Source: Oscheius dolichura
Taxonomy: Eukaryota > Nematoda > Chromadorea > Rhabditida > Rhabditidae
NCBI GenBank assembly: GCA_932521035.1
Contig: OW051495.1
Location: forward strand, 7,006,001-7,070,000
DNA length: 64,000 nt
Reading direction: 5' to 3'
Positions 1-11,020 of the stretch are shown in pieces. Position 1 is the first letter of the stretch; each line of letters starts with the position of its first letter. The translations under genes and the position numbers were made by a program. The notes below the pieces were generated by a model. The model did no database searches. It worked only from the letters and a program-made list of their open reading frames with translations, and was not told where the DNA came from.

Positions 1-441
1 CAAATGTTCTTCTTCGGCTCCAATTTGTCCGTCATCTGTGTCCCGATCACTTTTATCCTGCGATTTATCATGATTCGAAAGTTGAACTCGCTCAGTTCCA
101 GTATGTCCAGCAAAACGTCAGAGCTTCATTGGAGCTTTGTGGGGGTTAGTTGATACCCTTTCCCCGTTACTGTAGTTCTCTTTCAGTTGATAACATTCGA
201 CGCCGTCTGTCTTCTCCTCGGAGTAGTGGTCACCATCCTGCGGTACCTGTCCAGCGCAGAGTACATATCCTCGCCTGTCCTGGCCACCTGGCTGAATGCC
301 TTCTCCTCGCCCATCCTCTGTAGCATGCCAACTGTTCAAGGCCTTGCCTCATTGTATTATGTCCCCTATATCAGGAAAGCCATACTGGCTTACTTTGGGA
401 AAATGCATTCGGGTAGGATATTGGACTCGAGTTCCACTTGA
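1..441 (+). CDS. 7TM chemoreceptor, 3' end only (cut by window start)
   Basis: Two exons are visible (1-144 and 187-441) around a 42-bp intron with a GTTAGT donor and a TTTCAG acceptor, joined in phase 0. The translation holds what look like the last three hydrophobic helices and ends with a short polar tail (GKMHSGRILDSSST). The final helix carries a proline-tyrosine pair (YYVPYIRKAI), as is common in TM7 of nematode serpentine receptors. The 5' part is outside the window, so I cannot assign the receptor class. It is probably a sensory-neuron GPCR by analogy with the nematode families. Confidence is good for a GPCR tail and low for anything finer. Confidence 0.6.
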
Positions 442-776
442 AAATGAATCAAACTATGATGGCATTGTTTATGGTTCGATGTTGACTGAAAAGGGGCAAT
501 CCAATTAAACCTTGCATTTTTCATTTTCTGAGGCTAATCTCTCTCTCTCTTCGGGGAACTGTTTCTATGTAATCAAGAAAGTAGGAGGGATTGGCAATAG
601 CAAATGAAGTCACAAGTTTATTCGTACAGCTATATTCTAATAATGAAAGAAATGAGTACCCGCCATCGTCACCAGAGAGAAGTATAACCCGTCACAGCCC
701 AGTAACTCGGCTGGTTTATGGCAGTGGGCTAAGCAGGCACTCTAAGTTATCAATGACTGCGACTATTCCTGCCGAA

Positions 777-1140
777 TTAAAGACCACCCTGTAAAATGTT
801 CCATGAACATTGGATAAATAGAAGATACCATTGCCCGGTTGCTCCATTACAAGCTACATCCGCAAAGGTAACGGTATTGAGACCAGTGTCAAGGAAAAAC
901 TCATTATCGATTCGAATCGTCGCATTGAAAGTTTGAGTGAGCTGTCCTCGACTAAAAGGAGAATAACTGGATTTCGCAATATTCTGGAGAGTAACCTGCA
1001 AGTGATCGAAGCAGTAGAGCGGCACACGTCGTTGTCGTATGTAAAGCCAAACGTTCCAGAGTCAAACCCCGGACTGGCAGGGAGTACGAAAGTGCTCAGA
1101 TCAGGACAACAGCCTGGAATTTTAATTTCTGTTAAAATGA
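777..1140 (-). pseudogene. Possible secreted-protein exons or remnant, unrecognised
   Basis: On the minus strand two adjacent open stretches read like protein. One (about 1138-1034) holds a segment with LPASPGFDSGTFGF; the next (about 1025-777) holds FFLDTGLNTVTFADV and ends in a stop. They lie in different frames. Either a 32-bp intron with a GTGTGC donor and a TTGCAG acceptor joins them, or the copy carries a frameshift. No start codon or signal peptide is evident upstream. I do not recognise the family. It could be a decayed gene or the 3' end of a gene whose first exons I cannot see. Confidence 0.3.
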
Positions 1141-1739
1141 TAGGACTCATATTTATAGTTTGCATCCCTTCAAAGGGTTTGCCCGGGAAAATAAATTGAA
1201 TTGAATAAAAATGTACCAAATGGAATCGGATTTCCAGGAGCTGTCGGGAAGCAGGAGTACGTCAATTTAACGAATAAAACCACCAAGAAAGGAATCATTC
1301 GCTGTAGTGGAAATAATAGGTTTAGGGGGAAGAAAGTTTCAGACTCCAAGAGAAAGTAGCAGTCCTCGGCCGCAGATGGAAGAGGGAAAGAGGGTCAGAA
1401 TTAGGTCCCCGCCATGGATAATCCTGTAATTATTTTGTGGAGGAGTAGTGAGAAGAGGTGGAAAGAGGAGGAAAGTGCACGTGGCGGTCGGATTAGGAGG
1501 ACACACCGGCGGTTTACAATTGGGGGAGGAAGAATGTAGGATGGTCAGGGTACCCCGAGAAAAAGGCCGATTTTACCAGTCTGGTCAATATGTTACGGCG
1601 ATTAGACTCTCTCGGGAGATCAAAGGGGCACCCAGTGGGACAGACACATTAATTTCAGTTGAGATGGGTCTGGGTTCAGTAAATTAAATAGAAGAGACAA
1701 TAATTTATTTGTGTGCTCTCTATCACTGGGTGGCCAAGT

Positions 1740-2071
1740 ATGGTTTTACGTCTCGCTCTTCTCGTTCTCCTCCCTGCTACAGTAATAGCCATTCCGATGT
1801 TGAAGAATACTGAAAATGGCTGTCACCTGTCAATTTTCACCCCTTCGCCCACTTATCAATGGTAAATGGCAGCCGGATCCTTGCCTCTTTTTGCCGTTCC
1901 ACCGCCGACTCGCTGGCCTTCTTCTGCAGGTGTCTACAGTATCTGGCATCGTGTTGGTCGGCCGACCCCGGACAGGCACACGACGCGGTCCGACAGACTC
2001 TGGCCTCGACCATCCCGGTCTCCTTGTACCTGAAAACGACAAGACCATTATCTCAATGTGCGGATCTTTAG
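1740..2071 (+). CDS. Small secreted cysteine-containing protein (about 95 aa)
   Basis: The ATG at 1740 opens a classical signal peptide (MVLRLALLVLLPATVIA). Exon 1 (1740-1828) joins exon 2 (1873-2071) across a 44-bp intron, phase 2, restoring one frame to a TAG stop. The mature part is about 78 residues with six cysteines, four of them clustered in FCRSTADSLAFFCRCLQYL and the following WSAD-containing segment. No known domain is recognised. The splice model rests on a GTCAAT donor and a GGCAG acceptor, both weak; an alternative donor at GTAAAT (1862) would skip part of the cysteine cluster. Likely secreted; function unknown. Confidence 0.45.
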
Positions 2072-2761
2072 AATTAGCATAATGACCTCTGGCGGCGAGG
2101 CAGCGCTTCCGCTTTTTTGAGCAGTTTTAGCTCGTTTTTAGAGATAGGATCTGTACGTGTCGAAAGCACGGAAAGATACGGGCCGAGGTTGGTATAGATC
2201 GCGGGAAAAGAGAACAGGACTGATTTTATCCAAAATACCGTATGTTTTTGAGAGGGAAAGGGGAAGGAAGGTCTTATGGATACCGTAACCGTTAATTGCT
2301 CTGTCATTCCAGGGGGCAGTCCAAAAAGTCAAATCACAATCATTCTCTCATCAATGTACTTCTATCAGAAAAGACAGCAGTACAGAACAAAAGTTTCTAT
2401 TTTTAGGAATCTCCTCCTATTCGAGGGCATGACATACAAATGACTGGCTAACGGGGGCTCAAATAAACTCCAACTTGAAGTTCCTAAATAGAGCCAATTT
2501 TCATGTCCAAGAGACATGAAATTGGCAAAATACAGTAGCCAGTGAAATCAACAAGGCCGGGAGAGCAGGCTCGATTCAGAGACTGTTGATTTGAAGGGAC
2601 AAAACGCTTTTTATAGTCAGACAGACTTATATAAGAGAAACTTATATAAGAAAAGCTTTCAGCTGACTCTCTGCCACAAATAAACAGCTCAACTAAAACT
2701 GATAAATCTACTATGAGCGAATTCTGACGCGTTGCCCACAATAAGCCTTATCCCGACGTAC

Positions 2762-3251
2762 CTCCGAAGGACTTTGCTGACGCAGCTGTGGGTGATGCCC
2801 AGTCGCTGAGCAATCCGAATCTTCTTCATGCCTCCTTCGAACAACTCGACTATCTTCTTCCGGTCACACGTCAGCAGCGGTCTCCCAGAAATATATGGTC
2901 TACCGTATCGATTTTTAGATGGTTCGATAACTGATATCTTGTGTCGTGAGAAGGCAATCAACGGGGTATACCTTTAGTGACCGAGGAATGCAGCTCTTGG
3001 TCGAGGACAGTCGTCAGTAGGGGACTATTATCTACAGAATTAGTCAATTTCTCCATTACGGCGAGTGGAGTATTTTGAAGGTAGAAATGGAAGGGAAGGG
3101 TAGGCATCAGAGGGAAGAACTGAAAAAGAAGAGCTACGGGGGGAAATGTGTTAGAGGGAACCTGTTGCGGGAGAACGTTCATCATACCGTACTTGGCTGG
3201 CTGGTCGAGTATTAATGAGCTGGCAGATTCTTTTTGAAGGCCGCACCACAT
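2762..3251 (-). CDS. Paired-domain (PAX/NPAX-like) transcription factor, partial
   Basis: Exon A (3251-2972) and exon B (2930-2762) flank a 41-bp intron (GTATAC...ATATCAG), phase 1. Exon B encodes the N-terminal PAI subdomain of a paired domain: GRPLLTCDRKKIVELFEGG is followed by IAQRLGITHSCVSKVLRRY. This matches the helix-turn-helix signature GRPLPD..R..IVELA..G....DIS..L.VSHGCVSKIL.RY. The exon probably ends at CGGAG|GTACGT; reading on gives a stop at 2689. I see neither the C-terminal RED subdomain nor a homeodomain, which fits the nematode NPAX type or missing 3' exons. The 5' start is uncertain (an internal ATG or upstream exons). Confidence 0.6.
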
Positions 3252-3387
3252 CAGTCAAGACGCACAAAAACACACGGCGCGTGCCCCTTTTCGCCTTTTT
3301 CACACGAGAAACATAAGAGAGAAGGAGGCCGAAGAGAGGCAGATGCTATCCACCGGCATGGACAGGACCGAATATTAACAATAAAAC

Positions 3388-3565
3388 TATAGTCTGTCAA
3401 GAAAAAAGACGACATTCAAGGTCTAGCTGGCCGAGAACAAATTTTAGTGATGGAGCGAACCGACAGATAATTTTTGAGCGGCAAAGAAGTAAAAAAGGCC
3501 AGTAAGTTCGGCTCACGGCTAAATCGTTAGACCTTGAGTGTTGTCTTTTTTCTTGACAGACTATA
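3388..3565 (+). mobile_element. MITE with about 38-bp terminal inverted repeats and TA duplication
   Basis: The ends at about 3390-3428 and 3526-3563 are inverted copies: TAGTCTGTCAAGAAAAAAGA at the left reappears as its reverse complement at the right, with only a few mismatches over about 38 bp. The element is flanked by TA at 3388-3389 and 3564-3565, the target-site pattern of Tc1/mariner elements. The interior is under 100 bp and non-coding, so this is a non-autonomous miniature element. Seen directly in the sequence; the superfamily is an inference from the TA. Confidence 0.75.
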
Positions 3566-3833
3566 TGGGAGAAGAGCTTTATGTAGCAGTTAGCTATCTT
3601 GTGTGGTTGTTCCTAGTAGCAGTGGGAGGCTGTTGACCAAGAGACACATCTTTATTCTCTTTCACGAAAGGAAGTAGATGACAACCTGAGGCTCAAAAAT
3701 GGAATACGAGATCACTGCCATGATCAACAGCTCTACAGGAAAAGATAACAGATTAGCATTTGTGGCCCCCAAATGGGATCAGCTACTATTATATTGTCTA
3801 ATGGCATCATCAAATGTTGAAACAAAACATTTA

Positions 3834-4422
3834 TTAGTGCCTGTCGATATCTAACCCCAGTAGTCGGGCTAGTAGTAAGGCTGTTTTCTCTCCCAACCAC
3901 TTCATCTGTTTCTGTGTTCGGTAAGAAACAGCCTCAGCCGACTTTCCTTCACCAGAATCATCTGAAAAATGTCGTCCTGGCAAAAAAGAAAGCCAAGGTC
4001 TTACAAAGAGTTCTCCTATATGGAACGGGTTGATCCTGGTAATTCCCCATGTAGACAGTTTGAGGACTTGGGTCAATGTTAGAAGCAGTTTCAGAACATC
4101 CTCCACATCCTTCCCCGCACCCACACTCCCCTCCACAACACTCTCCCTCACATCCACATCCTTCACCTTCACAGCCTGTTGTTGTTTCTGAAATATCATA
4201 TGAGGAGGGGATGAATCAGGATACCGTACCCCAGCCTCCGGAAGTAGTGGTCGTTGTGTAATTAGCTGTAGATGTAGTTGTCGTCGTGGTTGGGGTAGTC
4301 GTGGTCGTAGAGGTCGTGGATGTTGTAGTCGGAATAATATCGGGGTTATAACTTGGTAAGCAACTCTCGCAGTAAGAGAGCAAAAGAGGAAGTAAGGCGA
4401 GAAGACGAAGGAATAGATCCAT
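3834..4422 (-). CDS. Secreted Thr-rich then Cys/Gly-rich protein
   Basis: Three exons (4422-4230, 4187-4005, 3961-3834) with introns of 42 and 43 bp. The ATG at 4422 begins a signal peptide (MDLFLRLLALLPLLLSYCES). A threonine run of mucin type follows, likely O-glycosylated. The exon-2 frame chosen by phase gives a compact CEGEGCGCEGECCGGECGC-like block of alternating Cys, Gly and Glu. The C-terminus is charged. Splicing in the other phase would erase the Cys block, so the cysteine pattern supports this model. No catalytic domain is seen. It may be a cuticle, mucus or metal-binding secreted protein, but that is speculation. Confidence 0.55.
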
Positions 4423-5959
4423 AGATAATAAGAAGTGTCTGGGTAGAGATCTCCTCTCAAATGGTCTTGGAGACAATTGAACCGTGAAGTGCCATCTTTA
4501 CAACCCCGACGGTGGTCTCTACCCTTGCCCTCGGTGAGTAAAGACCGACAAACCGGACAAGGGGCTCTGACAATATGGATAATTAGACTTGTATTCTTCT
4601 TCTTTTGTTGATAGGAGGGTGGAAAGATAACAGATTGGAGGTTTCCTATGTTGCTTTGGATTGTGTCCTTGTACTGGTTTCAAAGGGAACAAATGAAGTA
4701 GCCTCATTCCTACAAATAAACTGTATATTATATCATATATCTATCTTTCTGTCTTTATGCGTTAACTATCAAAAAATAATCCTCCTGGCTGTCCAAGGTA
4801 TGGCTAATTAGCTCCCAAGTTGCTCTGAGCGGGAAGACGACAAACGGCCTCTTCCTTCCACCCGCAAGCAATTTCTCTCCAAAAATCGGGTGAACACTTG
4901 CCAGCTCTCTTTTTTGCTGATATAACTTTCTATTACCATAAGCACTATTTCCCTAACCCCAGTTTTGGTCTTTGACACCCCTGGCCGTTTACAGCCATGG
5001 CCTGTCTGAGATTCAATTAAACGGTTGTCTCAATGGTGCCGAGGCGTTTTAACCGTCCAAAATAGCGATCACCGACGAAAATGTTGCGATTTGTGATCAA
5101 AACCATTGGCTCAATTGAGCAATATAACTATGAAAAACCAGACGATGCCCTTCGCCGGATCTTCCTTTTCCATTCAATGGCCCTCAAGTCTATCTTAGGT
5201 AGAGAGAGAGAGAACTTTCCGCTTGAGAGAGGCCGTGAATCACTGTGGTAGACGCTCGCTACCCTTCCGAAGCACGAACCGCATGTACAGCATCCCCTTG
5301 AACTATTTGGGTTGGAGCATCTTTCCAGCGTATGTCTAACTTCCCGGTCTATTAATAGGATCTTTAAAGCCTTCCGCTAGCTCTCTATGGGCTAAAAGAA
5401 ATCCGCACTTGCTTTCTGTGTAGAGGCAGAACCCCTTCAAATGCTTTTCTCTGAAGCTCGTTTCCTTACTACGGCTTTCCTTTTCTGTGACACAGTTCCC
5501 CCTTTTCAACCCTCACTTGTTCTCGTAGCGCATCTCTACTAGCCGTCGTAGAAGTGTGGTATTCGTGGAAGAAGCTTTTCAATTTGAAATTTCTTCCGAG
5601 TGATTACTCTCGAACGAACCAATGTCGCCTGTCTGTTTTAGAGCGACAGAACTTCCGGCTATACGTACAGAACCGTGAATTGTGATCCGCGTTGTACACT
5701 TCAACCCCCGGCGTCACATTGAAGATGTTGAAGAAATACGTGTTGTGGCTTTCTCCTTTTCCAACTTCTTCTGTGGTGTCGATCATTGTGTTGACGTGTT
5801 ATTTTAGATTGAATCCCTTGATCTCTGACGAAAAAGACCTTCTCGCTTGTTATTGGCCCTCTCAATTGGCACTTATCCCCCCAGCCCGCTAATTATGATC
5901 TAGATGATAACCTGGTCTGCAACAAGATCAATTTCATTGTTTGTGCTCTCTTCAGACGA
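4423..5959. other. Intergenic stretch, no gene recognised
   Basis: Only short open frames with no domain, signal peptide or consistent splice phase are present. A TTCAG acceptor at 5955 directly precedes the start codon of the next receptor gene, so its upstream part probably holds that gene's promoter. Confidence 0.5.
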
Positions 5960-7141
5960 ATGGCCGAGTTTCGTGTGTGTTCTCTTGCTTCGAACTTGGT
6001 TCACAACGATTTCTACCTTATTGGACAGTTTTGGCAGATTTTTGTGGGTGCTGTCACGATAGTCCTCTATTTCTTGACGAGGGGATATATTGTCAGAATG
6101 CTGATGAGCAAAGAAGCAGCTGTAAGTCACCTTTTCTTACTTTAACAGGGGCTCATTTCCAGCTCCTAATGAATTATCTCCTTTTGTCTGTAGCCCTTCA
6201 TTCCGTCGTCTTTATAGGTACACAGGTAATCCTCTATTCCCTTTGACTAATCCAGTAGAATCCAGATCCATCACATAATCTATGACTTCTATTTCATTCC
6301 ATCAGAATGTGCCCTCCTCCTATCTAACCTCGGTTGCATGATTGTGAGGGTCGACACCCAATGTTTCACTATCAACATATCCATTTTATTCCTGTGCCTT
6401 TGCGTTGAGAGAACTCTTGTAACATTTCCCAGTAAGAAGAATACAGCTCGATCCAATCTGTTCTGTAAGGCGGCCTCTATATGGCCGGTGAGTAATTGAA
6501 ACAGTCCAGTTACCGCCATTTCAGCTGGTCACGTCCGTTCTTCTTGCCTTTCTTATTTATTATCCCGACGCCTATGAAGATGAGATGGCCGCTTCCTGTT
6601 TTTTCCACACTCACAGCTCGATAGAACGCGTCGATCTCATGTACTACGGCCTGATCCTCTCGAATACCGTAGCCCTCGTCTGGATGCTCGTTCTCTATTT
6701 GTTGAATAAGAAGGCCGAGAACAGGTAGGAACTAAGGGGGGAAGTCTATGACTGGTAGTTTGCTTAGGACCGACGATCCCCTTCACGTTCGATATCAGGT
6801 CAAAGAAAACCTGACCATTACCAAGATTTTAATGGTAGCCGGAAGTGTCCAGACACTTTTAATAGTTTCACATTCTGTCCTGAATCTGATCAGAAGAAGT
6901 ATCCCGATGGATATGGTACTGTACAGAGTACTCGCATTGGATGGCTACGTATGTTTTCACTAGCCAATCCAGACAAACTCGACACTTTCAGATGATCAGT
7001 TATGCCAATTTATCCTTCATTGTCCTACTGTATGCCATGCTGAGACTCCAAGACCTTTCGAGGAAGCGGACCATCCAGAGTGACGTCTTCCATTATCGAC
7101 AATCGGCTGCAACCAGCTACTTTAACCAATACAGATGGTGA
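5960..7141 (+). CDS. Sra/Srab-type serpentine chemoreceptor (tandem copy 1, 325 aa)
   Basis: Six exons (5960-6121, 6163-6225, 6266-6487, 6525-6724, 6768-6948, 6992-7141), all joined in frame. The ATG sits four bases after a TTCAG acceptor, so the mRNA is probably trans-spliced. The protein has seven hydrophobic segments. Family marks are a C-rich N-terminus, a CVERT box after TM3, a conserved VRYQVKEN motif before TM6 and a C-terminal SYFNQYRW. This is the pattern of the nematode Sra/Srab/Srb superfamily, orphan GPCRs usually expressed in chemosensory neurons. The next gene (7994) has the same exon plan, including 162, 63, 200, 181 and 150 bp exons, so the two arose by tandem duplication. Confidence 0.85.
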
Positions 7142-7499
7142 CATCCCGACTAAATTATGCCCTTCTTCGCCCACATGATCGAGAACTATGCTCTATCCAA
7201 TCTTTGAGATGACACATACTACCCCTATCCCCATTTCATAATTGATAAAAGTACAAACTGTATTAACTTTTAAAGGACAACAACACTAATGAGGGGCCCT
7301 GATTAATCTGGCGATACAACCCAAACCTTCTCAAGTTACAGTAATCTTTACATAATTGGCGGCTGGTTATGGGGGAGTATGTTGGAGAGTATCGGATGGG
7401 TTACGGGAGAGTATCGGATGGATTACGGTAATGGGTTAACGGGTTTTCGGGTGATTAACATGGTTATCAATATCTGAATGGACAGTAGGGAGAGTTAGT

Positions 7500-7800
7500 G
7501 CAGCATCTATTCTCCGGCATGTCCGGGAACGGGTTGAACTCGATCGTCTCGAGATTGCCAGTGATGAGAGCGTCTCTGTTGAAGTGCTGCTTGGTGTACT
7601 CGATCAGGCTGAAATATACTGGATGAGGACACATAGCAGAGGAACTAGCAGAATAGGCAGAAACCAATTACGTGGACATTTGAGCTGTTACTTGAAAGTA
7701 GTCAACGCTGTTACCGTGTCATCTTCCAGGGCATTTCCCACCAGATGTCCCAGGGTTACACGAGTTGCTAAATAGGTGAACAGATCCTGAGAAAAACACA
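7500..7800 (-). pseudogene. Unrecognised coding fragment between the two receptors
   Basis: On the minus strand an exon-like block follows a TTTTTCTCAG acceptor at about 7790 and encodes YLATRVTLGHLVGNALEDD. After a probable short intron a second block encodes EYTKQHFNRDALITGNLETI followed by FNPFPDMPENRCC and a stop. Both read like conserved protein and their phases can be joined in two ways. No start codon or signal peptide lies upstream, so this is a fragment or a gene with a missing 5' exon. I do not recognise the family. Confidence 0.35.
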
Positions 7801-7993
7801 TGTGAGCCGGTGGGAACGAGGGAAATCTCTTGTCCTCGTGTATGGGATACTGGCTGTCTCTTTTTATAAATTCTCATTTTACGGTTCGCTAACTCTCAAA
7901 GAAGAAGATTCAAGTGGCATCACTTCCTTGTTCATTGGCTAACCAATTCTTATTCTCCCCTTGGGTTATCTCCTGTTCAAGAAACAATTAGAG

Positions 7994-9262
7994 ATGAACA
8001 ACTCGGACTGCTATGAAGGAGCTGCCAATGTGATCTACAACGGGATGTACCTGTCCATGCAGTTGATGCAGATCCTCTTCGACTGTATCACAATAATCCT
8101 GGTTCTCTTCACTAGAAACTACATTTGTAAGAGGCTAATCAACAAGGATGCCATTGTAACCTTCCTCTTTTTTCTACCAAATTGCCCTTTCTTTCAGTTT
8201 TTGATAAATGTCGTCCTTCTAGCCTTTTGTCTCCATGCCATCGTTTTTTCTGGAACTCAGGTAAGCCTCTCCTTCTTTGTTCATATTCGTGGCTCCTTTC
8301 AGATCCACCACGTAACCTACGACTTCTTTTTTGTCCATAAAAACTGTGACCTTCTTATATCCAATTTTACTTGTATGTTTGTCAAGATCGGAACCCAATG
8401 CTATACTATCTTCCTCTCCCTGATGTTTATTGTCCAATGTTGTGAGCGAACAGTGGCCACCTATTTTATGGAACGGTCGGAATATCAAAACGCTGCTCAT
8501 GTCTTCTGGAAAGGAGCGTCTCTCATGACGGTGAGACTATTTCTTCGTTATAGATTGGGAGACTAATGTTCTGTTTTGATGCAATGATTCTGTGGGGAAA
8601 GAGGTCGAGTCTCTGAAACCTTTAGACTCTCAAATAGACAAAGGCGCCCAATTTCAGTTCGCGATAGCCACGGTCCTTGCCACTTTGGTCTACTACAAAG
8701 ATCCCGAGGATCCGGTCAACCTTGCCTCCTGTTGGTTCCACACGGCTGTCTCTAAAACTCGAGTGGATACCAAATATTACGGCCTGATGATAACTGACAC
8801 CATAGCCCTCATTTGGATGTTCTTCCTTTACCTCAAAAATAAACGGATGTCTAACAAGTAAAGTCCTTCCTCTTCCTTATCTTTCCGTTTAGGCTAGTAG
8901 TCTCCTTGAATACGAAATACCAAGTGAGGGAGAATATTGAGATCACCCAAATCGTCCTCATCTGTGGGTGTATCTATTCCATTTTGATAATTATCCACGC
9001 CGGGACGAACATGATCCGACGGTCTATCGGCCTGGCCATAGTTATCTACCGAGTCCTCGGCATGCTGCTCTACGTAACTCGTCATTTCCCCTCCAATTTA
9101 AGATAATTTCAGTGTATGACGTATGCTAATCTGGCGTATGTCGTTGCCCTCTATCTGCTCTTGAGGAGAAAGGAGAATTCGAAGATCGAGAGCATCCAGC
9201 AGGACGTGTCCAAGGCGAGACATCAGGCGTCGCACAGCTACTTCTCCCAATACCAGTGGTGA
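7994..9262 (+). CDS. Sra/Srab-type serpentine chemoreceptor (tandem copy 2, 327 aa)
   Basis: Six exons (7994-8155, 8198-8260, 8303-8530, 8658-8857, 8893-9073, 9113-9262). The exon plan equals that of the receptor at 5960, with one exon of 228 instead of 222 bp. The third intron is longer (127 bp). Seven hydrophobic helices are present. Motifs shared with copy 1 include FSGTQ|IHHVTYDF, CCERTVATYF, KYQVRENIEIT and SYFSQYQW at the C-terminus. I chose ATG 7994 over upstream non-ATG codons because exon 1 is then exactly 54 codons, as in copy 1. Role by family: seven-helix chemosensory receptor in the plasma membrane. Confidence 0.85.
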
Positions 9263-10296
9263 AGGTGAGGGGGCGCTTCCCATGTCTGCGTATCGTTTCT
9301 GTCATCCCCCTCTCTCTATTTAAAATCGATGGCCATTTTGTTTGCCTGAGACCGAACGAGTTGATCATGGGGCCCGCGTGTTATGCATCCCAGTGAATCA
9401 CATCTTTCTTCCCGCCTTCCCTCCCACTGTCAACAGTCCACCAGCGACCCATCTCGCAACAGATCAGTGTCTCCCCTCTGCTGTGCTCTCCTTCCTTCTA
9501 CAATCCTCTCTCCTTTCCTTGGAATACTATCCCCTCCTGATAATTAATTCAGAGGTTGTCAGGTCGGCGAGGCGGGCGTCTCCTCTAATCCTACCGATTG
9601 CTAAATCCTTTCGACACGTTAAAATCAATATTTTTAATCGCGTGCTGAGATGTTGGGAGAATCGACATCTGTCTGCAATCCCGGGGATGTGCACATGTAA
9701 TCGTCCTCGGCCCCAGTTGTCCCCTGGGAATGGTTCGGCCTGGTAAACAGTCCACGAGACAGCCGGGGCAGCCAAAGTGCAGTTTAGTATATTTTGTCCA
9801 GAATGGGGAAAGGACAATCTCCTCTTCGAAAATAAGTCGATTTCAAGCGGAAAAGTAGGCGTGTGAAAAGGAAATTGCGGAAAATATTATTGGTTTTTCT
9901 TTTGTTTGGCCGCCGTTTCCGTAATACTCGCAATCTGTTCTTGTTGTCGCTTTTGAGCCGTGTGCCCCGAGATAAGACACCCTGATGAAACGTCTCCCCC
10001 TCCTCCTCCCATCTGATTGTATCTCATGACTTTAGTCACCTCCAAAAAAGCACGGCGCCTGATTAAATACGCCCCCCGGCCTTGTCTTGTGCTCATAAAT
10101 TTTCCCCACCTTGTTCTTGGGGGTCGCGCTGTTTGCCATCCAGTAGCTGCTGTGCCGGATCCTGTTTCTCTGCATGGCAGTTCAAACACACCGCCATCGA
10201 CTTTACCTTTCTTTTGCCTCCTTTCCTTGAGGTCTATCGCCCTCTGATCTGTCCCTTTTCCCATTAAACAAAGACATTTTCAGGTCAGAAATCACC
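9263..10296. other. Intergenic stretch, no gene recognised
   Basis: Open frames occur on both strands but none shows splice-consistent conserved protein. Near 10280 a TTTTCAG acceptor precedes the next start codon, probably its trans-splice site. A minus-strand frame around 9700-9800 looks mildly protein-like but has no start or neighbours. Confidence 0.4.
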
Positions 10297-10903
10297 ATGT
10301 GTAAGATTCTGTTCGTTATTCTTGCTTTGTTCCTGCCGGTAAGTACACTTTTATCCTATTTTTTGAGGCAAAGGGTCCACGTTGAGGAATATCCTCTTTT
10401 TTCCTCCAAACTTGAAAGGAAAAATCGGATTAAACCAGTAGATGAGAAGGTTTTATCGCGCTTTTTCTTGTATGACTGATAGTACGACCGCGAAGGACGG
10501 TTTCCTCCTCAAGGCACGATTGAGTCAGAGCCTTTGACAAAAAAAGAGCTCGTTCACTACTCTTCGTCATCTGTGATGTGTGAAATACAATTTCCCGTGT
10601 ATTTCATCGGGGTTTGCCCGTTTTTTGGCTGTGAGTCAATAGTTGCCAAACCCTTTTGCCAGCCGACGTCCGGTGACTAACAAAGTCCACAAAAATTGAC
10701 AGAACACAGTTGGGCTCAGCTCCAGAGTCAACACTGGTGATTGCTCTGACTACCTTGATTTTCAGCCCGTTGCCGTTCTCTTCGACCAGGGCTGTACTGG
10801 CGCCTTCTGGCTCAACTGCCTCCTCACTCTGCTGCTCTTCATCCCCGGTGTCATCCACGCCATCTATGTTATTTGTACGTACGACCACCATAATTATCAT
10901 TAA
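10297..10903 (+). CDS. PMP3/UPF0057 proteolipid membrane protein (59 aa)
   Basis: Two exons (10297-10338 and 10766-10903) encode a 59-residue protein of two hydrophobic helices. The join gives LALFLPPVAVLFDQGC, the hallmark of the UPF0057/Pmp3 family (FLPP.AV....C). The second helix carries LNCLLTLLLFIPGVIHAIYV, ending in the short HHNYH tail. Yeast Pmp3 and plant RCI2 proteins of this family sit in the plasma membrane and influence membrane potential and ion tolerance; C. elegans has several. The 427-bp intron is about ten times longer than is typical here. The gene converges with the minus-strand gene ending at 11021. Confidence 0.9.
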
Positions 10904-11020
10904 ACTCTTCTGTACTTAACACATACGCTGGGTCATAATGAATTTTATTGAATAAAGTTGAACGAAAAGAATGGGATTATCAGGAACAGGCCTAAATATA
11001 GTCAGGAAATCCGAGACGGG

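Noticed and set aside
4076-4261. Plus-strand Pro/His/Ser-rich frame
   Set aside because: It is the antisense shadow of the Cys/Gly-rich exon and Thr-rich exon of the minus-strand secreted protein.
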